From NCBI GenBank assembly GCA_030141585.1, contig JAQIFP010000051.1:1-60530 (forward strand): a stretch of 60,530 nt of DNA, in the 5' to 3' direction. This stretch comes from Ophryocystis elektroscirrha. Taxonomy: Eukaryota; Apicomplexa; Conoidasida; Neogregarinorida; Ophryocystidae. Positions within the stretch are counted from its first letter, which is position 1. The number at the start of each line of letters is the position of its first letter. Of the stretch, positions 24,831 through 37,408 are shown piece after piece. The notes beneath the pieces were generated by a model, which was given only the letters and a program-made list of their open reading frames with translations, searched no databases and was not told the origin of the DNA. Made by a program: the position numbers and the translations under genes.

Positions 24831-27211
24831 ATAAATTTATTATACTAGCTTGCATATAAGAGCTAATGTAGATGTGATATATACAACATAAAACTTATTA
24901 ATAAATATGCATTTTGCTCATAAGAGATAGTAGTGAAGATAAAGTGAGCTTACTTCAAATGTTAGCCTAAACGAGCTTTCTAATGGTGGAGCTTTTCCCG
25001 CTAGCATTTTCGCGACTTCCTTGCAACAAGTGGTTATTCACTAATAATAGCTTACTTGCTGATCAGGTAGTTCATCCGGAGAACAAAGTATATATACGTG
25101 TCCAAATGTATCAAGTCCCCTTCTTCCAGCACGACCAGCCATCTAATATTTACATAAAATGAATCTAAATTGTTTTTTTAAAGAGCTGATTAAAATATAT
25201 TTATTATAAATATTATAATTATAAAAATTATGATTATAATTTATATACTTGTATATACTCAGACGAAGATAAATAACGATGTTTGTGATCTGAAGGTTTT
25301 TCAAGGGATGTAAAAATAACGCATCTAAAAATATTACATACTTATCGAGTATATACCTAGCAGGCATATTGACACCCATTGCAAAAGTTTCTGTAGCAAA
25401 AAGCACTTTCACAAGTCCTTTATGAAACAATATTTCTACTGCTTCTTTCAATATTGGCAAAAGTCCACTATGATGCACTCCTAAGCCTCTTTCCAAAAAA
25501 GAAGTCACCATTTTTATTTGAGGAAGCTCTCTGTCAACTTCAGTCAAATTTAAAAAACTATTCTAATTTTTTTTTCTTTTTTTTTTTTTTTTACTTTAAG
25601 AAAACTATGGATAGATGCTTTGATTTCAGAACCGCCGCTTAAATCAAGTTTTGACATACCAAAAGGAAGAGATTCACAGCGTTGACGAGAAAAACAAAAG
25701 ACTACAACGGGTAACTTGGCTTCCTGTTCCAAAGTTCTTATCAATTGTTGTAATCTATAGGCTTCAGTTTTTTTTTTTGCAGACGTAGTAGAAGAAAAAA
25801 CAGACTAGATAATTTGTAAATTATTTTTTTTTTGTTTTACCTTGGGCTTCATAGCTTGTTGGATTTGCTGAGCTTTTGCAGCTCCTTTTTTTGCAGGTTT
25901 TTTGGGTTGAGCAGCCGTTTGGGTTTCTTCTCGTTTAGATCTATAGATATTCAAAAACGCCTGTATTTTATCTACAAATGTAATTACATACTGAAGAGTG
26001 ATATTTTGTGTCGTCTAAAAGAAGATAGGCTTTATTATTATACCACAAAAAATGTTTTAGTGGCACAGGACGCTTATACGTAGCTACTGCAAACACTTCT
26101 CTTTGCTTAGTTCTGCCTATCCAATCAGCCAAATCAACATAATTTGAGACTGTTGCAGATAACATTACCAAGCATATTTCTCTTGGCAAAAGAATTATGG
26201 CTTCCTCCCAAACAACTCCTCTCCGTTTGTCATTGAGATAATGAATTTCATCAAATATAACCACATCTATTTGCTTTAATGAAGGATTATCCCTAAAGTA
26301 CAAGAACTTTACTTATAGTGATATTTATTTTAAATTTACATTTATAGCCGTATATATACATTTTTATAAAGATAACTATATTTATGTACATTCATAAGTA
26401 TATGTGTTTATATATATACATATAAATATGTATATTCAGATATAAAAATATACATCAATATATATATGTTGATAAATATATTCAGTATAAATGAAATTTC
26501 AATAAATGCTCAAAATGAAGATCATATTTTATTTTATTTATACATAGATATATATTGAAATGTAAAAGTATACATATATTCATTCAATACGTTTGAAGAA
26601 GGTTTTTAAATATTTCGGTTGTCATAATAAGACACTGTGCTTGAGGATGAAGAGAGACATCTCCAGTAATAATTCCCACACTTTGGAATTTTTGCTTAAA
26701 TTCCCTATATTTTTGGTTGCTTAACGCTTTTATAGGAGAGGTATATATAGCTCGTTTTCCTTTCGCTGCAGCTGCTGCTATGGCATACTCGGCAACAACA
26801 GTTTTCCCTGAAAAAAACCCAACATTTATACCATACGACCTAATTATATTCTCATATAAGTATATTCTTTTTCAAAATATATACGCACAGCATAGCTAAA
26901 GTCAGTTTTTATATATAAATCTAGTTATATTATTTGCGCTTTTGATTAAAGTATTCGTATTTTAAATATACTAAGCATTTACACTAATTACTGGATGTGT
27001 ACGCAACAACTCCATATATTAAATTAACTAATGAGTTTACGCTTAATTTAATTTAAACTACCGGCAGAGGTGTGGGCTGCGACAAATATATGCTCAGAAT
27101 TATGTACATGATAGACGGCTTGTTTTTGGAAATTATCGAGTTCAAAAGGATACCTGTATATATATACACACATTATAACAATTTTAAATATCAATCATAA
27201 TATCACAATTA

Positions 27212-27243
<32 letters not shown>

Positions 27244-27617
27244 TATAATAATTATATTACTAATGAATATATTTAGCAAAATTGTAAGTTTAATAAATAC
27301 TTGAAATGAAGATCATTTTTTATTGATTCAAATTTGGCTTCATCAAATTTTTCGGTCACTACCCAGCGTTTGCGTATCATGTTTTCTTTCGGAGGTAAAA
27401 CTGCTGGATCAGGGATTTTTCCAGCATCATCTTTATACAATCCTTCTGTCTTTGTACATTCTTGAAGACTGTATAGAAGCTCTAATTTGCTGCTAAAATT
27501 CTCTTCCTCTTCTTCATTCAAATTAGTTTCCTGTTGGGCGCCATCGCTGTCTAATTCAGTGGTTGAACTTCTGTCATCGTCCGATGTCCAGAAAACATCA
27601 TCATTTTCATAAAGCAT
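21183..27617 (-). CDS. SKI2-type DExH RNA helicase (SKI complex)
   Basis: The helicase of the cytoplasmic SKI complex, which feeds mRNA into the exosome. After an acidic N terminus ([17 protein letters not shown]) and [11 protein letters not shown] come the motifs in order: [13 protein letters not shown] with [13 protein letters not shown] (motif I, split by an intron near 27065/26805), [14 protein letters not shown] (Ia), [18 protein letters not shown] (motif II, DEIH), LSATV (III), [38 protein letters not shown] (V), [15 protein letters not shown] (VI) and the C-terminal DSHCT domain ([15 protein letters not shown] to RRDIV-like [14 protein letters not shown]). RGVVWEE and GRTKQ favour SKI2 over its nuclear relative MTR4. 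Introns are numerous and AT-rich. A Lys/Ala/Gln-rich insert lies between motifs III and IV (around 25900). The stop is at 21183-21185. Confidence 0.92.
23865..24215. repeat. Degenerate ~20-nt AT repeat in a SKI2 intron
   Basis: Loosely repeated units of the form attacatataaatattatat, diverged from each other, run through the intron between two SKI2 exons. No coding potential. Confidence 0.75.
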
Positions 27618-28078
27618 TTTTTATTATTTAACTGAGCTTATTAGGAAACACCTAAATGATAAATATTGCGTTACTAAGAATCACTCATTTACTCAAACAA
27701 ACACAAATGTGTCAACTTGAATAATAATGCCTATGTTTTTTAATTTATTAATTCAGTTTTTTGGTTGACGCTTATATATATATACACATATATACGTATA
27801 TGTATAATCTTATATAGATCAGTCTATATATTAATGAGATATATTATTAACTAATACATGAATCAGTGTTTTTATATGTATATAAGACATATATAGATAC
27901 ATACATATATATATAAATATATATGTATTGATATATATACATTAATATATATATATATATATATACATATATATACAATAAACGAATTAGTACTTATATC
28001 TATAAAAATGCAAATATATATTAAATTTTATATATATCAATATACATATATATGTATCCTATATTTATATATATCAAT

Positions 28079-28116
<38 letters not shown>

Positions 28117-28416
28117 AGCAAAAAAATTAGCACAATACATGTGCAATGAATATTTATGTAAATCAATAAGACTTTACTGAGTATAGATGACCATTTTTTT
28201 GCGTATATCATAAGAGTTTAGATACGTTTATATACTTCTGTTTAAAGAAATACGTTTAGTATGTTATATAAGATTAATTTATATAAATAGAAGTCTGATT
28301 TTTTTTTTTGAACAACATTTATACTAAATTTCTTTAATATATAATAAATTCAGGCATTTAACCATTTAGGTAAATTACTTGTAAAGTAATTAAATTTGTG
28401 CTTTACCAGGTACCAT
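27618..28416. other. 800-bp divergent intergenic region, TA-rich
   Basis: Lies between the SKI2 start (minus) and the CPSF30-YTH start (plus). It is one of the larger non-coding gaps between start codons here, with several TA tracts (for example 28083-28112). It must contain both promoters. I see no gene. Confidence 0.65.
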
Positions 28417-30256
28417 ATGGAGCCGTTATCCGATTTCGAAGATGAAAGCACTTTACACTTTGACTTTGAAAATGACATTATAGATAATTCTGAAGTCAGT
28501 GAGAACGTAAAATCTTCTAAATCTTCAAATAAACGTATAATATGTCGATATTGGCTACGGGGTGCATGTTGGAAAAATGATAAATGCGAGTTCTTACATG
28601 AAAACCAGAAACCATTAAATTGTAAGAAACCCTAACTAATATTTTTGCATATAATCATATAATAGCAATAAACATATGTTTTTTATGAAACTTTCATACA
28701 ACTGTATGTGTATATATATATGTTGTATATTTTAATAATTTGATTATAAGGAATAATTTGTTTATTAGTATACTTTATCGTGTTTGTTTAGTAAAGCACC
28801 AGAATGAGCGAGGAATATGTATACAGTACTTTTTGGGGTTTTGCAAAGCGGGACCAAACTGCAATAAAAAGCATGTAAAACTTCCTCCAGAGGAAAGACC
28901 GCAATTTGTGCCTAATTGGTATCTTCATACAATACTTGAAAATGCTCAAGACGTGATTCCAACAACTTCTTCTCCTGAAATAGAGGCTGCTTTACAAGAC
29001 ATTGAGCGTAAATGCCAGCAGCTAGCGTTATCAAATAATTCCAATAAAAAGCAATCTCGACAAAATATCAAATTTAATAGAATAAATTCTGAATCCAGTT
29101 TAGTAACAGACGAAGTTGTAGAATTAGCCAAATCTAATGGTAAATAATGCATAAAAATAAACTAGAGACTTATTCACAATAAACGTTATTAAATAAATAA
29201 TAACATAGTGAAATATATTTAGCACGTTATATACACTTATATGGTTAATAAGAATGTATAAATATACATTTAGGAATTCCAGGGTTAACTGGAAATAATA
29301 ATAAAGATAATGTAAGAGTTTTTATGGTTAAGTCTAATGATATAACAAACGTACAAATGTCGGTAAAATTGGGTATATGGGCTACAGGAAAACCAAATAC
29401 GAAGATTTTAGAAGATGCTTTCAGTTCTTCAGAACACGTAGTATTAATATTTTCAGTTAATGAGAGTAGCGGCATGCAAGGATACGTCAGAATGATGAGT
29501 TTGCCTGATAAAGATCTCTATCCAAATGTATGGGGAAAGTTTGGTTTTAGACTGGGGGGTAATTTCCGAGTTCAATGGATTAAACAAGCTTTTTTGGATT
29601 TTGATCGCATAGGAAAATTTAATAGCTCATTAAATAATGACCATTTAATTAGCAGAAGTCGCGACGGAAAGGTAACGTAAACCTAGCATTTCTATAGTAA
29701 ATTATTTGTTTTATTTATTGTTAAAATTATAAATTATTTACTATTCATTATGTGTATATAATATTACACAGTATATATAGAAATTATATAAAAATTACCG
29801 TATATAAAAATTTGTCATAAATTTTCTTAATTATATGTATAGGAAATTCCGTTTGACGTAGCAGCTATAATATGCAATATTATGCATCAAGTTCCTGAAA
29901 AACCCATAATGTCATATGTTCATCAAAATACGGAATTTGAAGGGCGAAAATCAAACAATTGGGCTCTTGAAAATAAAAATAAAAAATCTAGAACATTTGA
30001 TAACCGAACATGTGATGAAACAATTCTCAAAAAACAATACGTCACAAAACATTTAATTGAAGCTCCTTCTGTTAGCACTTTTCTCAAATCTCTTTCTTTA
30101 AAAAATAATACTGACACTACTCCTGTTAACAATAATACTATCAATCCAAGTGATCATGAACAATCGTCTAAAGAAATTTCTGTTGACCCTCCATCAACGT
30201 ATACACTTCTTCGTAATCTTCCTCAAGCATTCAAAAAATTACAAAATAACCAATAA
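28417..30256 (+). CDS. CPSF30 with YTH domain (m6A-reading polyadenylation factor)
   Basis: A cleavage and polyadenylation factor fused to an m6A reader. The ATG at 28417 is chosen over the longer TTG-initiated frame. The first exon carries a CCCH finger (ICRYWLRGACWKNDKCEFLH). The second carries another (GICIQYFLGFCKAGPNCNKKH) followed by PPEERPQFVPNWYLH. The next exon is a YTH domain: FMVKSNDITNVQMSVKLGIW, then EHVVLIFSVNESSGMQGYVRM, FRVQWIKQAFLDFDRIG and RDGK|EIPFDVAA. The Trp in GIWAT and the one in FRVQWI match aromatic-cage/core positions of YTH proteins. Typical CPSF30 has three to five CCCH fingers; I find two and no cysteine-rich exon in the intron between them (about 28622-28790). 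The last exon is low-complexity. Fusion of CPSF30 to YTH is known from plants and Apicomplexa. Confidence 0.9.
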
Positions 30257-30378
30257 AACCTATTAAATATACAATTAATTATAATCAAGTAAGTTTTACA
30301 TTATTTTTAAAATTATTTTGCATAATATTATTGCTTATATTATTTAGTGACTCCCGTATCCATTCCTTATAAAAAATT

Positions 30379-31928
30379 ATGATTTTATTAATGAAGTACG
30401 CTGTTTGGATTTTTTTCTTTAATGTATCATATTCAATCAATACAAAAAAGTTTGTGCCAGAATTATTGGGTAATTTTGGCATGGGTCAATTAGCTAATTT
30501 GATTAATACAACATCTGCAAATGCTAAAGAAGCTGCAGAAGAACAGTTATCATTGGCAGCTTCAAGAATGCATGACGCACAAGTCATTAATGTGATAGCT
30601 GAGCAGCAAAAGTATTGTATTATGTTTAATATGCATTTAATAGACTTCAGCAACTTACTCGGGGTACGCTTTTTAGATATATAATGCGTTAACAGCTTTG
30701 GAAGATCGTGTTTTAATTATTCAGAAGTAAGCTACTTAGTAGATTTTATATATTCAAAAATGATAATTTAACTTGTTATATAACTGTTACAATAGCATTT
30801 ATAAAAATCTATGCATGTATGTTTTGAAAAAACCTACATGCTAGGCTTTTATTTAATAAGCTAACTATTAATACTTTTTTTTTTAAGCTTTGTGAACCAT
30901 CTAGACGAAAAAACTTTTGAAGAACGCCAAGCAGCTCAAATTGAATTAGCTTCTCGGAAAGTTCAAGTAAAATATATAAATCTCATTAAATTTCGATTAG
31001 TTATATTCTGGTAATGACGTGTTTCATGTATCGCTGTAAATATAGCTATTTCAAGAACTGCAAAACTACTCCGAGCTGCTTATTTGAAAGCCTATCCTGA
31101 TAGAAAAAACTACCCAATAATAGTAGTTCCCAGAATACCCAAAGATTACAGCTACGTTAAAGTAAATGAAATGTCAGATTAAACAAAAAATTCCTAATAT
31201 TAGCTACAATAGTATCAACGTACAGCTATAGACTTTTATAAACTTATTTCATTGCAATTTATAGATATAACAACAACACTAATTTACGATATATATATAC
31301 ATAGTTACTTAAGTCAAAAATTCTTACTGTAAATTAATGTAACTATATTTATGTACTGAAACATATCTATGAAATTAAAACAGATTTTGTTTAATACAAT
31401 ACATAATTTAATAAATAATATATTATATTACATAATATACTATTATTTAATAAATATATCATATAATATAATATATAATATATCGTATATATTCAGTTAT
31501 ATATATATATATAAACTTACAAAAAATTTAAAGAATGATTAATTTATGATTATTGGTCAAAATTTATCAGCATATTAGGTTTTTTTTATAAATTTTCATA
31601 ATTGATTGGTTAACTATCTTAGGCAAATGCAATTCATGCAAAAGCATTAAGTGACATAGCAGCAAATAAGGAATCTGAATGCACTCTTATAGTGAAAGCC
31701 ATTGCAGATACTAAAGAACAAGTTATGCTATCATCCGATATATTTGAACAACAAGCTGGTACGATTTTCAAACGATACATGTTTTGATTATAGCTGGATT
31801 AAAGGGTCTTTCACCACAGGAGCGATTGAATTATGATATGGCAAAGATTCAGTACTGGCAAGAAAATGTAATTAATTTTAGATATATATGTAAAACAAAT
31901 CATCCAAACAAATTAAATATTTAACCTT

Positions 31929-31968
<40 letters not shown>

Positions 31969-32340
31969 CTCTCCAATAATATTGTAGATTAATTTAAGCT
32001 TTGTTCATGTGTTTTTTATGCATAGCATTTTCTAAGTAGTGAAAAACTGTTATCAAGCATAAATACGTTTATATACATTGGATGCATTCAGTTTTAATGC
32101 TTACGATGTAAATTTGCGCATTATATATATAAATAGTAATTAAAAAAAAATATTGTACATATTACTCAACTTCAGTTTATTTCATCTAATTTGTGTGGAC
32201 TAAACGTGTTATTTTAGGTAGCCAAACTACAACAACAAATCCAAACATTAAGTGCTGTACATAACGATACTGTGGAAACGCCACCATTGTCAAAACCAAA
32301 GAAAACAAATAAATTGAAAAAATTTTTTAATATGTCATAG
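30379..32340 (+). CDS. Secreted or organellar coiled-coil protein of unknown function
   Basis: The frame opens with a signal peptide (MILLMKYAVWIFFFNVSYS; the second Met at residue 5 is equally possible). Alanine- and glutamate-rich helical segments follow in several exons: NAKEAAEEQLSLAASRMHDA, NALTALEDRVLIIQ|NFVNHLDEKTFEER, RTAKLLRAAYLKAYPDRK with IIVVPRIPKDYSYVK, ANAIHAKALSDIAANKESEC, GLSPQERLNYDMAKIQYW and a basic end KKTNKLKKFFNMS. The pattern suggests a soluble helical or coiled-coil protein that enters the secretory pathway, as many apicomplexan secretory-organelle proteins do. I do not recognise a family. Not every splice is settled, particularly 30590-30680 and 31000-31080. It ends 65 bp from the CWC22 stop on the other strand. 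Confidence 0.6.
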
Positions 32341-32405
32341 GAATATATTATATTTGTTTTGGTTAATCAGCAATATTATTATTAACTCATTATTAAATCA
32401 ATATA

Positions 32406-33172
32406 TTAATTTTTTCTTCTGGAATTAGATCTGGATCTACGTCGTTTTATTGAGAAAGGACGATTTCTTATCATAGGAGACCGACTTGAAGTTCTTCTAT
32501 ACGTTTGTCGGTATCTCCTTCTTGGAGAAGCTTCTTTTGAATTACGTCTCAAAAATTTATGGCTTTCACTTTTAAATAATGATTTTTCACTTTTCACGGA
32601 AGCTTCTTCGTCATCACTGGAAGGGGCTTCACTTAATGAATCACTGGGAGTTTTACTAGCAACGGAAGATCTTTTTAACGATCTCTTGTCTTCGCTTTTA
32701 TTAGAGGAATCACTTGAAGATTCTGAAGAAGAATCACTTGAAGATTCATCATCGGAAGAGGAGTTAGAAGAATCCGATGAATCATCAGATGACTCAAACT
32801 CTTCGTTTTGCGCAGATGCCAAAAACTCACGAAGTTTTTTGGTAGCTTCACCAAGGGATATAGCCGTAAAGAAATTAATAGAAAACCGCACGTGCCGAAA
32901 GGAATCAGTTGGAAATATTCCCTATTACAGTAAAAATATAAATATTTTTCAAAAAACAAAACAGCAAAGTTTTGTATTTAAAATATTATTGATTTAAAAA
33001 TTATTAATTATTTCAAAATCTTTCATCGTAAACAATCTCAAAGATAAACCCATCAATTATATATTGTTAGAACGTTTAACATAAGCTACAATAAACTTTA
33101 AAAAGTAATTTTATCTTAATGATATTAAATATTTATCAAAATTCCAAGTAATTTAATATTATATACAATATA

Positions 33173-33225
<53 letters not shown>

Positions 33226-33787
33226 TTATGTATATACATTTATATATATGTATATACATATGTTGATGCTACCTAATCATACAGTATGAAAGAGTAATTG
33301 TTTGTACACACTACATGTAGTCTAAATATGATTACCTTCAAATGCTCAGCAACTAGAGGATCTTCTAGTTTTTTGTAGAAATTAGAGTGTCCCATTTGTT
33401 CGGCTAACTCTTGAAATAAAACTTTGATGAATATACGGGAAGCAGATGTGGTGGTTTCTTCAGTTAAATGAATTTTTTCAAGACAGCTCCAAGGAATAGC
33501 GTCTATTGGTACATAATTAAGTTTAATTGTAAAATACCTTTGTATAACAAATGTGCAAAAAATTTAGCTGTACTGCGAATTTTATTTGTTTCCAAGTGGT
33601 GAATCTTATCATAAAAAGAATATTTTAATTATCAATAAATATAGAGATGTAGTAATATGAAGAGTGTATTATTTTTACATATATTGATATATATTCTTAT
33701 CTATAAATTTGATTATATATATATTATAAAAATTCTTTACCATATGTATATATTAAAGAAAATTATCTATGTGCCATTATTATTAAT

Positions 33788-33826
<39 letters not shown>

Positions 33827-35202
33827 TTCAGTATATTTATAGTTTACCGTAAAGTATTGTTTTTCGAAACACTCTAAAAAGCAAGTTTGATATACTTGAT
33901 TAATTCTACACAATCTTTCTGCCTGTAGAGCAAAAAAAGGCTGGTACGTTCGCTCCATAGCATTACAGTCTATAAACATAGTACAGACATGTATTTCGTG
34001 TCCCTCCTAATAAAAGTAAAAATATATGTATATGTATTTCCATTCTTGTTGAAGTGTATTTTTATACAGAATGGCTAATTTTGCTACGAGTAAAAGTAAT
34101 TATTATAATAAAACGTATAAATGAATGCAATAACACGGTAATATATTATTTAATTTGAATATATTTGACATATAGCATTTAGAAATGCTTTAATAAGATC
34201 AATTACTTTAATATTCATTTTAAGTATTTTGTGAAGGCATTCCTCAAAATTAGCAGATGACATTATAGTCAAATAAATTGTTTTTCGCAACATAACAATA
34301 TCTCTTTCTGTTAAATCTTTAATAATTACTCCCTAAACACAAACAAATATAATTTTTTCTGTTTATACCCCAGTAGAGGTTTTATCCGGTTCAATTTCCT
34401 CTTCATCTTCCGAATTTACAGAAGTAGCATCAGATTCTTCAGCTTCTTCATTTTCTTCACCAAGAATTTGAGCGGAAATCACTTTCCAATCAGCTTCATT
34501 TTGCAAAAATTCCTTAATTAGAATATCAAATTAAATATATATGTTATAAAACATGAATTATAGCTATATTTTTTACAACAGATACGTATATATAGAGCTA
34601 AATATTTGTTATATTTATTTTATATATGTTATATGTATATATATGGATAGTATATCAAGTAGATATTCTTATATGATTAGGTTATGATGAAAGCTATTAT
34701 ACACTGTATCTGTCTATATATACCTTAGGGTCAATAGGTTTAAATATATTCATCATTTCGTCTCCTTGAACATTAGTGTCAAGTAAATCAATTTCATGCG
34801 TTATTTTGTCATCTTCCTCTAGTAAATCAAGCTCTGGAATAACAGAAGGAAACTCCACAAATTTTGTGGCTATAACTTTTTGACACCCTTCTATCATATA
34901 CTGTACACGTTGATCTACGTTTCCTTCTTGAGCTATGGACCTTAAACGATCCACTATAGCACGAAAAGCTTGAGGAACCACTTCTTGTAAAGTAAGCCCT
35001 ACTTGCTACAAACGAAGTTTAAGCATAAGTTTATTTAATAACACACAGAATTTTATATTACTAATATAAAATCATGAGTTTAGATACAGAAGACTTGTAT
35101 TATTTTTTTTAACAACAAAATACGTAAGAAATTTATATACTGTACATTTTTAATAAATAGTATATATTTTACTTAAATGACTATATTATAATTATCTTTA
35201 CA

Positions 35203-35247
<45 letters not shown>

Positions 35248-36424
35248 GTATAAATAAATGAATGTATATAAAAATAAATGTATATATAAATACATTTAAA
35301 TATAAATAAATGTATGTCTCCAAATGTATATTCAATGAATTTATATATATATATATATATATATACATGAGTGTACATATAGATAAATGTATATACATAC
35401 AAATATATATATATATGTATGTATATTTAAACGTATATGTAGGTCTGACTTTAATATATAGCCTGAATTACTTTAACTATATATATCCCTAAACTATATA
35501 CTGATATACTAGAGGTGAAATTTACGAAGAATGCAACGAATATGAACATGAATATTTATGCAACTTTATTATGTAGCAGTAATAAGACCCATTTAAGAAA
35601 AAAATATTTATCAAATAAAGATTTTGAGTGTAACTAACCTGCAAAAAATCAATACAAAGCTCAACAGAGTCATCCGTGAGTTTTTCCAACAAAAGCATGG
35701 CTATCTGAAGAGCTAACAACTCGTGAACCATTCTTTGATTGATAAGATGTGCAAAGAAACTCATACAGGCTTTGCAAACTAATTTGTCATTTCGTCGGTA
35801 AGCACGTCTGAATTGCAAAAGGATTCTTCTGAGTAGAAGGTCTCCTATTTCGGGTAACTTGGAATTGAGAATAGCACACAAACAAGCATAAATATGTGTG
35901 AAGCCTGGTGAAGCCATTTGTGCCCGTATAATCGACCGACAAACCAAACCACGTCCTCTATTAAGATTTTCTTTAAATAACTCACGAACTACAAAACTTA
36001 TGTTACTTATGTTGACTTTATTAACTAAACCATTGATAGACTTTCGCAGAGCTTCCCATGTTTGTCGCTGGTATTCAGGAGACTCTATATCAGTAACTTT
36101 TTTTTGTAATTCCGCTAGTTTATAAGGGGGTATATATACACCTCCTGTACGTCCAATTAAGTCTAATGTTTTGGTTTGTATTTTTCGTTTAGTATATTCT
36201 TCCAAATCTTTATCAACCTGCTTTTTCAACTTGGTAGTGTCTGGTCCATCATCTTCCTCTTTAACTTCGGTTTTTTCGGATGATTTTATGTCCTTTGACT
36301 TTCCGTTACTAGGATCCTCTTTGATTTTGGCGGCAGACTTTTTACTGGTTTCTCTAGGAATACTCAATTGACGAGACAAAGAACTTAAAGATCTCCAATT
36401 AGGGACATCTACTTTAGCAGCCAT
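32406..36424 (-). CDS. CWC22 splicing factor (MIF4G/MA3)
   Basis: A spliceosome component that loads eIF4A3 for the exon junction complex. The N terminus is Lys/Glu/Ser-rich. The CWC22 signature follows, [19 protein letters not shown], and the MIF4G domain: [59 protein letters not shown] and [10 protein letters not shown] second exon has the [20 protein letters not shown] and [14 protein letters not shown] segments seen in human CWC22. Further exons (34500-33300) hold the rest of MIF4G and the MA3 domain. The last exon (32896-32406) has a serine/acidic tract and ends in Arg-Ser dipeptides ([13 protein letters not shown]). Introns carry TA tracts and a 35181-35402 AT-rich block. Confidence 0.92.
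33179..33262. repeat. TA/TG dinucleotide tract in a CWC22 intron
   Basis: A short TG stretch passes into about 40 nt of TA repeat and then looser tata/tgta units. Non-coding intron sequence. Confidence 0.85.
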
Positions 36425-36479
36425 GAAAAATAATTTAAAACAACTTTTTTTTTATCTTTACACAGCTATCCGGAAAAAT

Positions 36480-37176
36480 ATGCAATTATTACATTTTTGG
36501 TTTTTTTTTATATTAATCCAATCAATCAACACAATTAAAATATTGGAAACACATTATAATTCAAATTGTAGAATAAGAACTAAGTATAATGATTTAGTAT
36601 TATTGCGTCTAAGTGCAGATGCGAAAGGTATTTTTTTTTTAAGCATGTAGCTTTGAAATATTTAAAAACTTATGTTTCAAATGTATAAATACGGGTTTTT
36701 TTTTTTTTAATTTAGCATTTTTTTATACCGCGACTTAGAGTATATATGACAAGTTATTAAATAATTAATTATCTTTGAACCAGTATGTATAAATACAGAT
36801 TAGCACATATGAATATATATAATACAATATATAATTAAAACTTAATCAAATTATACTCGATAATTGATTTTTCTAGATGGTTATAAACTGTTTCCAAGCG
36901 AATTACATGACCAGTATGAGAAATCACGTAATCGCTACACTGAATTGCAAGTGACAGTGGGCAAGCATTCTATAACACCTTTAAATAAGGTTTCATATTT
37001 TATTTAATACTGTTGGCGTTCAGGCTTTAGTTGGGCTCTGTGAAGGAGCAAAACGTAAAGTATCCATTCCTGTTGCAAACACTGAAATGATTTATGAGTT
37101 CCAAATCATCAAACATACTCCGATTTATCATTATAAAAAATCGAAAAAATACTCTGAGAAATATGACGAACTTTAA
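36480..37176 (+). CDS. Secreted FKBP-like peptidyl-prolyl isomerase, divergent
   Basis: Three exons (36480-36627, 36877-36989, 37024-37176) join to 137 residues. MQLLHFWFFFILIQS is a clear signal peptide. The rest follows an FKBP fold: RTKYNDLVLLRLSADA|KDGYKLF, TPLNKALVGLCEGAKRKVSIP and a final strand MIYEFQIIKHTP. The LxGxCxGxKRKxxIP pattern is the FKBP core strand/turn. The usual catalytic aromatic residues (FD and W of FKBP12) are not obvious, so activity is doubtful. A likely place of action is the ER. It lies head-to-head with CWC22; an upstream ATG at 36423 would even overlap the CWC22 start codon, but the signal peptide sits better at 36480. It could be another FKBP-like fold without isomerase activity. 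Confidence 0.68.
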
Positions 37177-37408
37177 ATCACACATATTTGTATGATGTAG
37201 TTAAATAATTTTTTTGAAATATGTTTAGATGTATTGTGTGTTTATTAGTTATTTTATTTATCAAATGCAAGCACTTTCTTGCTATTTTGTTAATTTGTTT
37301 CAGTAAATATTGCAAAAATGCACAAAATTTGTTATATTAAAGGAACAGTATTAATAAATGTAAAATTTGTCTATAATAAGTTTGTGTACAAAATAAAAGT
37401 TGTACTTG

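Noticed and set aside
32686..32997. Serine/glutamate-rich 103-residue frame, plus strand
   Set aside because: Antisense of the serine/acidic tract of CWC22; TCN/GAN codons give an open complementary frame.
35181..35492. Three overlapping Tyr/Ile-rich frames
   Set aside because: TA-rich CWC22 intron; composition explains them.
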